From Chloroflexota bacterium (GTDB taxonomy: Bacteria > Chloroflexota > Ktedonobacteria > Ktedonobacterales > Ktedonobacteraceae): a stretch of DNA of 7,307 bases. Shown here in pieces: positions 1-5,519 of this stretch; the stretch's first letter is position 1, and every line of letters begins with the position of its first letter. Made by a program: the position numbers and the translations under genes. The stretch is from positions 1 to 7,307 of the forward strand of contig VBHV01000634.1 in the NCBI GenBank assembly GCA_005881995.1. Reading direction: 5' to 3'. A model generated the notes under the pieces. That model did no database searches, was not told where the DNA came from, and worked only from the letters and a program-made list of their open reading frames with translations.

Positions 1-359
1 TAACGCACCGGCATATCCCAGGCCGCGCTGAACTCTGCGGCGGTATGAACGGTATCTTCTCTACTTTCAGCGTGAAATTCGTGGTTGCCGATACCGGGAT
101 AGAATGCAATATTGCCCAATTGTGCCGCGATATCCTTTGTAGCCAGGGTATAATTCTCTCGTGCTCCAGTATCGACAATATCGCCTGGCGAAACGCAGAA
201 AGCTGGCGCGCCCTCGTCTAACCACAGGCTGCGCACATCCTGAAACATCGGAGCCAGCCGCCGTGCGTGCATGGCATGCCATTGATCGCGCGCCCGGTAG
301 TGCAGGTCGCCAAATGCCCAGAAGTACAAGAGCTCTTCATCTTGCTCATTACTCACCAT
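1..359 (-). CDS. Calcineurin-like metallophosphoesterase, N-terminal part (runs off the left edge)
   Basis: The open frame starts at an ATG at 357-359 and continues past base 1, giving 119 complete codons. Three signature motifs of the binuclear-metal calcineurin-like phosphoesterase fold appear in order: GDLH at residues 17-20, GDIVDTG at 59-65 and GNHE at 91-94. These supply the Asp/His, Asp and Asn/His metal and phosphate ligands. There is no signal peptide; the start MVSNEQDEELLYFWAFGDLH leads straight into the first beta strand, so the enzyme is probably cytoplasmic. The remaining His motifs lie outside the window, so the substrate (nucleotide, phosphoprotein or phosphodiester) cannot be assigned. 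The start is supported by an AAGGAG ribosome-binding site at 365-370, five bases upstream of the ATG. The gene diverges from the glutamine synthetase gene. The fold is certain; the specificity is unknown. Confidence 0.9.
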   Translation of the reverse strand, partial: MVSNEQDEELLYFWAFGDLHYRARDQWHAMHARRLAPMFQDVRSLWLDEGAPAFCVSPGDIVDTGARENYTLATKDIAAQLGNIAFYPGIGNHEFHAESREDTVHTAAEFSAAWDMPVR

Positions 360-493
360 ATAAGCTCCTTCAATCAAAATGTTTGTCCTATTGTAAACCA
401 AACGTATTAAGTGGTTGTAAAGGTTCTCATTAATCAGCACTTGAATAGTTATCCTGAAATAACATGACAACATGAGCCGAACGATGAACAATC

Positions 494-502
494 TGTTATA
501 AT
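494..502 (+). promoter_or_regulatory. Extended -10 promoter of the glutamine synthetase gene
   Basis: The sequence TGTTATAAT is a TGn motif followed by a perfect TATAAT (497-502). No good -35 box sits 16-18 bp upstream, as is typical of extended -10 promoters; an ATGACA at 464-469 is too far away. Transcription would start near 509, leaving a leader of about 65 nt before the GTG at 576. Confidence 0.55.
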
Positions 503-563
503 GAAAGTCACCTGAAAATCTGATACTACTGGCGAATTTCCTCCGCGTCATTGTAAGGGCGGG

Positions 564-570
564 GGAGGAG
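564..570 (+). promoter_or_regulatory. Ribosome-binding site of the glutamine synthetase gene
   Basis: GGAGGAG lies five bases before the GTG at 576-578 and three bases before an out-of-frame ATG at 574-576. The ATG frame stops after three codons (ATG TGG GGT TAG), so only the GTG opens the long frame. The strong site shows that translation is meant to begin here, which matters because the encoded N-terminus is unusually short. Confidence 0.65.
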
Positions 571-575
571 CAGAT

Positions 576-1922
576 GTGGGGTTAGGACCCTTGCGGTCGC
601 CCTGGAGTTCGCTAGCACTATCAAACCTTGGGATACCCATTGAGCAATTTCCCGATTGCCTGGCGCACGGTAAATGGTTTGATGGCTCCGCCCTGGAAGG
701 ATTTGCGCGTGTCGCCGAAAGCGACATGTACCTGGTACCCGACCTCAGCACTTTCGCTGTTTTACCAGGAAAAGTGCGCCCCCTGACACCCCTTGAACAG
801 GCTCCACGAAGTACTGTAGACGACTTATCTACCGCGGAGGATGTTGTTGCTCGTATCATCTGCCATGTGCGCGCCCCGGATGGCGAACCCTTTGACGGCG
901 ACCCACGGGCCACACTCATACGCGCCCTTGATGTCGCGCACTCGATGGGTTACGATTTTCTAGCGGCCCCAGAACTGGAGTTTTTCCTGTTGCAGAATGA
1001 CGAGACAACTCCCAGGCCACTTCCCCATGATCGCGGCGGCTATTTTGATCTCTCCACCGACCTGGCCGCAACAGTGCGCCGCCAGATGGTTGAGGCGCTC
1101 CAGCAGATGGGCATTCGCATCGACGCCAGCCACCATGAAGTTGCCGCGGGTCAACACGAACTGGACCTTGAAACGGGTCATGCCTTGCCCATAGCAGATG
1201 CATTGGTAACCGCCAAATATGTCCTCAAAGCCATTGCCGCGCAGCACGGCCTGTACGCTACCTTCCTTCCCAAACCATTCTTTGGCGTCAATGGCTCCGG
1301 TATGCACACCCACCAGCAGTTAATTCACCACTCAACCGGGCAGAATGCCTTCGCGGATGAGCATGGCGAGTACGGCCTTTCGGATATCGGGCGCTACTTT
1401 ATCGCCGGGCAACTGGCCCATGCACCTGCCATGTGCGCCATCCTGTCACCCCTGGTCAATTCATATAAACGCCTGGTGCCTGGCTATGAAGCGCCCGTCT
1501 TCATTAATTGGGGGCGTGTCAATCGCGAAGCCCTCATTCGTGTTCCTCGCCCCGGCACAGACCGCCAGTTGACCGCCCGTATCGAACTGCGCTGCTGCGA
1601 CCCTAGTTGTAATCCATACCTTGCTCTAGCCGTCATGCTGCGCTCCGGACTGGATGGCATGGCGCGCAAGTTGCCGCTTCCACCCGCGATGGATGAAAGC
1701 CTCTTCCTGCGCGACGAAGGCGAACGCCAGCGCCACCGTTCCAAACTGCTCCCCGCCACCCTCGGCGAAGCCCTCGACGCCCTGCGTGAAGATACCCTGA
1801 TCCGTGACACCCTGGGCGATTCAATCTACGAAGGTTTTCTTGAAGCAAAAAGCATCGAGTGGACGGAATACCGCAAACAAGTACACGCCTGGGAGCTAGA
1901 ACGATACCTTCCAGTCTTTTAG
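576..1922 (+). CDS. glnA: Type I glutamine synthetase (GlnA-like), with shortened or frame-disrupted N-terminus
   Basis: The 448-residue product matches GS-I, which makes glutamine from glutamate, ammonia and ATP as a cytoplasmic dodecamer. Conserved elements in order: FDGSA 35-39 (the Asp that binds ammonium across the subunit interface), ESDMY 48-52, APELEFF 131-137, HHEVAAGQHE 186-195 (metal-binding Glu), NGSGMHTH 239-246, NSYKRLVPGYEAP 295-307 (flap Glu305), RIELRCCDP 335-343. The C-terminus, WTEYRKQVHAWELERY, resembles the I-alpha type of Bacillus. Two oddities stand out. FDGS lies at residue 35 rather than about 58, and residues 1-18 do not look like GS, so most of the beta-grasp strand is missing. 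About 17 extra residues also interrupt the segment after LSTFAVLP (roughly 65-85). The GTG at 576 is the only in-frame start after the TGA at 513. It may be a paralogue with another amine substrate, or a gene with a damaged 5' end; the family assignment is secure. Confidence 0.9.
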   Translation: MGLGPLRSPWSSLALSNLGIPIEQFPDCLAHGKWFDGSALEGFARVAESDMYLVPDLSTFAVLPGKVRPLTPLEQAPRSTVDDLSTAEDVVARIICHVRAPDGEPFDGDPRATLIRALDVAHSMGYDFLAAPELEFFLLQNDETTPRPLPHDRGGYFDLSTDLAATVRRQMVEALQQMGIRIDASHHEVAAGQHELDLETGHALPIADALVTAKYVLKAIAAQHGLYATFLPKPFFGVNGSGMHTHQQLIHHSTGQNAFADEHGEYGLSDIGRYFIAGQLAHAPAMCAILSPLVNSYKRLVPGYEAPVFINWGRVNREALIRVPRPGTDRQLTARIELRCCDPSCNPYLALAVMLRSGLDGMARKLPLPPAMDESLFLRDEGERQRHRSKLLPATLGEALDALREDTLIRDTLGDSIYEGFLEAKSIEWTEYRKQVHAWELERYLPVF

Positions 1923-1954
1923 AAAGAAAATGGGTTGCCCTTCGGGGCAACCCA
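1921..1954 (-). terminator. Intrinsic terminator of the ArsR-DUF2087 gene, possibly bidirectional
   Basis: A perfect 10-bp stem (TGGGTTGCCC 1931-1940 with GGGCAACCCA 1945-1954) closes a TTCG tetraloop on the plus strand. On the minus strand the stem is followed by TTTTCTTTCT, a good U-rich tail, two bases beyond the regulator's stop codon. On the plus strand the flank is CCCTACGCC, so the hairpin stops glutamine synthetase transcripts less classically, although the UUCG loop makes that RNA form very stable. Confidence 0.85.
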
Positions 1955-1956
1955 CC

Positions 1957-2571
1957 CTACGCCTCATGCGGGCGCACAAGCCAGTACCGCCCATTCTCAC
2001 GCATCATAATCCGCTCATCGATCATCTCGCGCCGCAGGCTCGCAACGTCATCGTGAAACGGCCTCAGAATGGCGTTGACCTCTTTCTCTTCATAGAGCCG
2101 TCCCCATTCAAAGGACCGCGCCAGCTCTTCCATGACATAACGCCGCTTCTTATACTGCGCCGGAATGCTGACCAGCCGACCATCCTTGAGGAATGTTGCC
2201 ACCACACGCGCTCGCTCGTCACTCTTCGGTGGCAGCGGGTTGCTGGCAAAGAGCATCTTCGCCACGTGCTGCGTGCTTTCTGCCAGGCGCTGAATACCCT
2301 CACTATCCAGTTCATAATAGCGATAGTTATCCTCGCGCCTCATCTTCACCAATCCCGCCATTACCAGCGCCGAGATATGATGCGAGATGGTCGGCGGTGA
2401 GACATCCAATGCCTGGGCCAACTCTTGTCCATACATAGGACGCTCACCCAGCAGTCCAAGAATGCGTATGCGCGTCAGGTCCGCCAGCGCTCGCCCCAGT
2501 ACGACCAGTGACTTCATCTCTTCAGATGAGAGCGATGTTTCTTTGGTAATGTTTTCCTGTTCGTTTTCCAT
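1957..2571 (-). CDS. ArsR-family winged-helix regulator fused to a DUF2087 domain
   Basis: This 204-residue DNA-binding protein has two parts. Residues 16-90 form an ArsR winged helix: LADLTRIRILGLLGERPMYG, then the recognition helix region DVSPPTISHHISALVMAGLV and a wing at KMRREDNYRYYEL. Residues 119-199 match DUF2087 (FLKDGRLVSIPAQYKKRRYV, then EEKEVNAILRPFHDDVASLR and ENGRYWLV), a domain often attached to ArsR-like regulators and of unknown ligand. There is no cysteine at all, so the classical ArsR/SmtB metal-thiolate sites are absent and it is probably not a metal sensor. An upstream ATG would extend the frame to 2658, but I chose the ATG at 2569-2571: AGAGGTGAT (2576-2584) precedes it by four bases, and the longer version would begin upstream of the promoter. 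The gene lies downstream of the pterin operon on the same strand but has its own promoter and palindromic operator. Confidence 0.92.
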   Translation of the reverse strand: MENEQENITKETSLSSEEMKSLVVLGRALADLTRIRILGLLGERPMYGQELAQALDVSPPTISHHISALVMAGLVKMRREDNYRYYELDSEGIQRLAESTQHVAKMLFASNPLPPKSDERARVVATFLKDGRLVSIPAQYKKRRYVMEELARSFEWGRLYEEKEVNAILRPFHDDVASLRREMIDERIMMRENGRYWLVRPHEA

Positions 2572-2590
2572 CCTTATCACCTCTTTCACG

Positions 2591-2624
2591 ATCATACAAT
2601 TAGGCAATTGTCTAATTGTATGAT
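2591..2624. promoter_or_regulatory. 34-bp palindromic operator of the ArsR-DUF2087 gene
   Basis: Left arm ATCATACAATTAG (2591-2603) and right arm CTAATTGTATGAT (2612-2624) are perfect 13-bp inverted repeats. The 8-bp centre GCAATTGT is itself palindromic (CAATTG) apart from its outermost pair, so the whole site has a single mismatched pair. It overlaps the -10 box and the predicted transcription start of the regulator gene, the expected arrangement for autorepression by a dimeric winged-helix protein. The nested core reads TTAG-G-CAATTG-T-CTAA. Confidence 0.8.
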
Positions 2625-2648
2625 AAACGAAATGGGACGAAATGTCAA
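2620..2648 (-). promoter_or_regulatory. Consensus sigma-70-type promoter of the ArsR-DUF2087 gene
   Basis: On the minus strand a perfect -35 TTGACA (complement of 2643-2648) and a -10 TATCAT (complement of 2620-2625) are separated by exactly 17 bp. The -35 box begins nine bases after the stop codon of the glycosyltransferase gene, and the -10 box is covered by the palindrome. The start point should fall near 2613, giving a leader of about 40 nt. Confidence 0.85.
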
Positions 2649-2657
2649 GGGGAATCA

Positions 2658-3761
2658 CTACTCTCTCTTGTATTGCACTGCATCCCTATACACCTGCTCA
2701 TACGCGTCGATCATGGCATCTAGGGCGAACTTCTCTTCAACATGCGCCCGGCAGCTAGCACGGGGAATGTCGTACAGGTCATCGACCAGCGCAGCTGCAT
2801 GAGTAAGTTCACCCTCTTCGACAAGAAAGCCTGTCTCGCAGTGGCGAATGATCTCTTCAGCCGCGCCGCGCCGGTAGGCGATTACGGGTGTCCCGGTCGC
2901 CATGGCTTCAACAGCGGTCAGTCCAAAGGGTTCGTCCCACTCAATCGGAAAGAGTAGCCCCAGCGATTGGCCCATGATCTTCCAGAGAGCCAGCCGCTCC
3001 AGCTGCCCCAGGTAGGTGACGCGATCACCTGCTGCCTGTATTTTAGGCTGAATGCGCTCCTCGAAATAGTGGCTATCATAGATACCGCCCGCGATGAGCA
3101 GCCGGTAGCCGGCCATCGCGGCAATCTCGATGGCCGCCTCAACGCCTTTTTCCGGGGAAATACGTCCCGCGAAGAGCAGGGGAGCCTCTTTTGACGGCTT
3201 GGGCGAGAAAGGAATGGCATCCAGGTCCAGCCCGTTGTAAATCACGGCATCGATAGAGGTGTATGGCTCGTAGGTGCGAGCGCAGGCATGCGAGACAGTG
3301 ATCAAGGTGACGGGATGACCCTGCTGATCCAGCACGCGCAGAGCTGTATTGATTTCTGGCGAGACCGCCGGAAGATGCAGTGTATGCAGCACGGGAATAT
3401 CCTGAATCAGCGGACTGCAGGCATAGGCAGGCCAATCGAAGGCATGAACGTGGACGACATCAAACTCATCGCTGCGCCGCTGCAAGTCGAGAAAAAGATC
3501 GAGGAAGAGGTTAGCCTGGGTAAAGAAGCCAGCATCTGCGGAACGTTCTCCCTCGGAGAAGTTGGCGGGCAGCACATGAGCGGGAACAGAAACAGTTTCA
3601 ATAGCAACGCCCGGCACAAACGATGTGTCGCGTGCAAAAAGTGTGACATGATGCCCACGTCGTCGAAGTCCCAGCGCCAGGTCGGCCAGGAGCGCTTGCG
3701 CACCTCCGAGAAAGGGTTGCACAATAGGAGAAACCAGGGGGGCAACCAGTGCAATATACAT
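2658..3761 (-). CDS. GT4-family glycosyltransferase, candidate tetrahydropterin glycosyltransferase
   Basis: The 367-residue enzyme has the GT-B fold of retaining glycosyltransferase family 4. The N-terminal Rossmann half begins MYIALVAPLVSPIVQPFLGG, with the glycine-rich GGAQ at 19-22. The C-terminal sugar-nucleotide half has FAGRISPEKG at 197-206 and the E-x7-E motif in EPFGLTAVE (Glu277 and Glu285). There is no signal peptide or membrane helix, so it should act in the cytoplasm. The ATG at 3759-3761 overlaps the TGA of the PTPS gene by one base (TGATG), and GAGGTGA (3765-3771) serves as its ribosome-binding site; a GTG one codon earlier is too close to that site. GT4 enzymes use many acceptors (lipids, polysaccharides, small molecules). 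Tight coupling to PTPS and an SDR suggests a pterin acceptor, as with cyanobacterial tetrahydrobiopterin glucosyltransferase, also a GT4 enzyme. Fold certain; acceptor inferred. Confidence 0.9.
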   Translation of the reverse strand: MYIALVAPLVSPIVQPFLGGAQALLADLALGLRRRGHHVTLFARDTSFVPGVAIETVSVPAHVLPANFSEGERSADAGFFTQANLFLDLFLDLQRRSDEFDVVHVHAFDWPAYACSPLIQDIPVLHTLHLPAVSPEINTALRVLDQQGHPVTLITVSHACARTYEPYTSIDAVIYNGLDLDAIPFSPKPSKEAPLLFAGRISPEKGVEAAIEIAAMAGYRLLIAGGIYDSHYFEERIQPKIQAAGDRVTYLGQLERLALWKIMGQSLGLLFPIEWDEPFGLTAVEAMATGTPVIAYRRGAAEEIIRHCETGFLVEEGELTHAAALVDDLYDIPRASCRAHVEEKFALDAMIDAYEQVYRDAVQYKRE

Positions 3762-3771
3762 CACTCACCTC
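3759..3771 (-). promoter_or_regulatory. Translational coupling junction PTPS/GT4 (TGATG)
   Basis: On the minus strand GAGGTGA lies within the last codons of PTPS, followed by the PTPS stop TGA (3761-3763). That stop shares its A with the ATG of the glycosyltransferase (3759-3761). A terminating ribosome can restart directly, so the two enzymes should be made in linked amounts. Confidence 0.75.
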
Positions 3772-4168
3772 GATAAAAGGCACAGTTATGCTCAGTTTCG
3801 TAGAGCTTCACTTCATAGAGCAGGCCGCCGGGAAGCGCGTCTGCCAGTCGTTCCCAAAATTTAATGACCAGCAATTCTGTTGTCGGAATGCTCCCTTCCA
3901 ACCAGGGAACATCGTAGTTCAAGTGTTTGTGATCCACCCATTGTATCACCTGCTCATGCATGGCTGCTTTCAAAGTGGTCAGGTTCAATACCATGCCGGT
4001 TTCTGGATCAGGAGAGCCTTGTATCGTTACTTCCAGCACATAGTTATGTCCGTGTCCGTTCGGGTTAGCGCACTTATCATAGAGGGCATAATTTTCTTCA
4101 TCGCTGAGCTGCTTGCTCCACAAACGATGCGATGCGCTGAAACTTTCGCGCCTTGTCAGGTAAACCAT
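3761..4168 (-). CDS. 6-pyruvoyl-tetrahydropterin synthase (eukaryote-like PTPS)
   Basis: The enzyme converts 7,8-dihydroneopterin triphosphate to 6-pyruvoyl-tetrahydropterin with loss of triphosphate, the second step of tetrahydrobiopterin synthesis. The 135-residue protein is the usual single T-fold unit. Zinc ligands are His14 (SASHRL), His39 and His41 (NGHGHNY). The catalytic residues are Cys33, Asp79 and His80 (DHKHLN). The pterin is held by T96-T97-E98 and Glu124 (YETEHN). The spacing C-x5-HGH in CANPNGHGHNY is that of animal PTPS, whereas QueD enzymes of queuosine synthesis have C-x3-HGH. Several segments (LSDEEN, DPETGMVLNL, LLYEVKLYETEHN, terminal YRGE) also follow animal PTPS as I remember it. 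The start has AAGGGA seven bases upstream. The gene lies 29 bp after the SDR and overlaps the GT4 gene. Automated annotation would probably call it 6-carboxytetrahydropterin synthase; the motif argues against that. Confidence 0.9.
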   Translation of the reverse strand: MVYLTRRESFSASHRLWSKQLSDEENYALYDKCANPNGHGHNYVLEVTIQGSPDPETGMVLNLTTLKAAMHEQVIQWVDHKHLNYDVPWLEGSIPTTELLVIKFWERLADALPGGLLYEVKLYETEHNCAFYRGE

Positions 4169-4197
4169 CGATTTGTCCCTTATATGTCATGCATGTG

Positions 4198-4911
4198 TTA
4201 TGCGTTGCTAAAAATCTCAAGGTTGGTTCCGCTAAGCATACGTCCTGAATCATCGGCCAGGAACAGCAAAATCTCAGCCATATCATCTGGAGTCATGCCA
4301 GCCTTCAAGTGCGGCGCGGCCTGTTGCAGCATCTCGGTATCGACCGCTCCAGGACTGACGGCGCAGACACGAATATTGTAGGGTTTCCCCTCGACGGCAA
4401 GAATCTCGCTTAAACTCGCGACCCCCGATTTCGAGACGTTGTACGCGCTCAACCCCGGAAATTTCTCAACTCCTTTTACGCCCGAAAGCGAAGAGATGTT
4501 GACAATCACGCCGGAACGCTGCGCGGCCATGATACGAAATGCCTCTCGACAACACAGGAACGTGCCGCTCAGGTTGACGGCGATTACGCGATCCCAGGTA
4601 GCCGTATCCATTTCAACAAATGGACGCACTGCCACTATTCCCGCGCAATTCACCAGAATATCGATCCGCCCAAAGGTCTCCATGGCTCTTTGGAAGAGGT
4701 TCTGCACATCTTCTTCAATCGAAACATCGCCCGCGATAGATAAGGCTGTATGACCTTCGTTTACTACTTCTGCTGCAACTTCTTCTAATGCGAAAGCCGT
4801 GCGGCTAAAGAGGACGACGCGTGCACCTTCGCGCGCGAAACGTAGCGCGGTAGCCCGGCCAACGCCGCGTCCTGCGCCTGTTATAATGCTGACACGATCT
4901 TGTATGCTCAT
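4198..4911 (-). CDS. Short-chain dehydrogenase/reductase, candidate sepiapterin-reductase-like enzyme
   Basis: This is a 237-residue classical SDR, an NAD(P)H-dependent oxidoreductase with a single Rossmann domain. The cofactor motif TGAGRGVG is at 11-18, NCAG (the NNAG variant) at 88-91, and the catalytic Ser141, Tyr157 and Lys161 lie in NISSLSG and SAYNVSKSG. SPGAVDTEM (186-194) is the usual PG loop. Arg37 in FSRTA, just after the second beta strand, would favour NADPH. Length is normal for FabG-like enzymes. The frame could open further upstream, but homology begins at MSIQDRVSIITGAGRG, whose ATG is at 4909-4911. That ATG has no ribosome-binding site and lies directly behind a TATAAT box, so the message is probably leaderless. 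The gene heads the operon with PTPS and GT4. Sepiapterin reductase, which reduces 6-pyruvoyl-tetrahydropterin, is an SDR, so this role is inferred from context; the SDR family has many other substrates. Confidence 0.9.
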   Translation of the reverse strand: MSIQDRVSIITGAGRGVGRATALRFAREGARVVLFSRTAFALEEVAAEVVNEGHTALSIAGDVSIEEDVQNLFQRAMETFGRIDILVNCAGIVAVRPFVEMDTATWDRVIAVNLSGTFLCCREAFRIMAAQRSGVIVNISSLSGVKGVEKFPGLSAYNVSKSGVASLSEILAVEGKPYNIRVCAVSPGAVDTEMLQQAAPHLKAGMTPDDMAEILLFLADDSGRMLSGTNLEIFSNA

Positions 4912-4917
4912 AGTAAG

Positions 4918-4923
4918 GATTAT
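4918..4923 (-). promoter_or_regulatory. -10 box of the SDR-PTPS-GT4 operon, leaderless start
   Basis: A perfect TATAAT on the minus strand ends seven bases before the ATG at 4909-4911 (TATAAT-CCTTACT-ATG). With normal -10 to +1 spacing, transcription begins at or within a base of the start codon, which explains the missing ribosome-binding site. The hexamer 17 bp upstream, CTCATT, is a poor -35. The rest of the spacer, up to the PIN gene end at 5067, shows no other clear signal. Confidence 0.65.
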
Positions 4924-5066
4924 AGCACCGTTCGGGTATTGAATGAGCATTATCTGCTTCAAGATCAAGCACGTTTCGAAGCTCTTGAGAGGTGCAGTGA
5001 GCAAGGCATGATGTTCTGTAACAAATATTGTGGATTTTTAACTCTGGGAGAGTTGGTCAGATTTTT

Positions 5067-5513
5067 CTATGACTTAGAACGTGCATCAAGGAGTTTGATG
5101 AGTCCTTCTTGGGAGAAACAATGGTCGGTGGAAAGTGCTTCTGTCATGCCAAAGTTCTTCATGATGATAATACTGCTGGCATCTACTAATGACCATGTTT
5201 TGTCGAGACGAGCTTCAAGCAGTGCCCATGCCCTATTGTCTATGGTTCGCTCTATATGGACTACCTCAACTGAGACGTCACTTTTAATCTTATTGATGGC
5301 CTCAATCACCTTTGGGCGAGGCAAATGAAAGTGGCTCGACGTTAGCAGTGCAACCAATTCGTGAATAATGTAATTGGTTGTGACGAACTTTCGCCGTTGG
5401 ATTATTGCCTCCTTCATAAGGATCTCTACCTTATCATGAAGGAGGTCTTTACTAACAACCAGATGATATGCCCATCCAGAGGTGTCAACGAATAAATCTC
5501 TTGCTTTTGGCAT
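5067..5513 (-). CDS. PIN-domain (VapC-like) ribonuclease, probable toxin
   Basis: This 148-residue protein has the PIN-domain layout of Mg2+-dependent RNases such as VapC toxins. The acidic residues that hold the metal are Asp10 (FVDTSGW), Glu52 (NYIIHELVAL), Asp104 and Asp111 (DKTWSLVDAS), and Asp130 (LSTDHCF, in place of the common TxDxHF). Length is typical of VapC. The start ATG at 5511-5513 has no strong ribosome-binding site and lies six bases after the stop of the 118-residue gene, so its translation probably depends on that gene. This is the usual antitoxin-then-toxin order. Base composition is visibly AT-richer than in the glutamine synthetase and pterin genes, which fits a mobile toxin-antitoxin cassette. 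An alternative is a housekeeping-type PIN RNase without toxicity; the target RNA cannot be read from the sequence. Confidence 0.85.
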   Translation of the reverse strand: MPKARDLFVDTSGWAYHLVVSKDLLHDKVEILMKEAIIQRRKFVTTNYIIHELVALLTSSHFHLPRPKVIEAINKIKSDVSVEVVHIERTIDNRAWALLEARLDKTWSLVDASSIIIMKNFGMTEALSTDHCFSQEGLIKLLDARSKS

Positions 5514-5519
5514 AGTTCT

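Larger units (their letters stand above)
360..575. promoter_or_regulatory. Divergent intergenic region between phosphoesterase and glutamine synthetase genes
   Basis: This 216-bp spacer holds the promoters of both flanking genes. On the minus strand it carries the ribosome-binding site AAGGAG (365-370) and a possible -10 TACAAT (complement of 390-395), but no well-spaced -35 box. Two direct copies of TTGTAAA (391-397 and 415-421, starts 24 bp apart) surround that position and could be a regulator site, although 7-mers may recur by chance. On the plus strand there is an extended -10 at 494-502. I see no convincing small ORF or RNA gene here. Confidence 0.5.

Noticed and set aside
548..1313. 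Minus-strand open frames opposite the glutamine synthetase gene
   Set aside because: They are antisense shadows of a GC-rich gene whose plus-strand product has a full set of GS motifs; their proteins are Arg/Pro/Ser-rich without domains.
2591..2624. The palindrome as a terminator of the glycosyltransferase gene
   Set aside because: It is AT-rich, has no U tract on the minus strand, and coincides with a consensus promoter, so an operator is the better reading.
2572..2658. Longer ArsR start at 2658 or at the ATG 2593-2595
   Set aside because: The longer starts would lie upstream of the predicted transcription start or inside the palindrome, and only the ATG at 2569-2571 has the AGAGGTGAT site and begins close to the ArsR domain.
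3761..4168. QueD of the queuosine pathway
   Set aside because: The C-x5-HGH spacing differs from the C-x3-HGH of QueD, and no queC, queE or queF lies nearby.
5040..5054. Small hairpin AACTCT-GGG-AGAGTT just after the PIN gene as its terminator
   Set aside because: The stem is six base pairs with a three-base loop, and on the minus strand it is followed by AAAAATCC rather than a U tract, so it is not a convincing intrinsic terminator.
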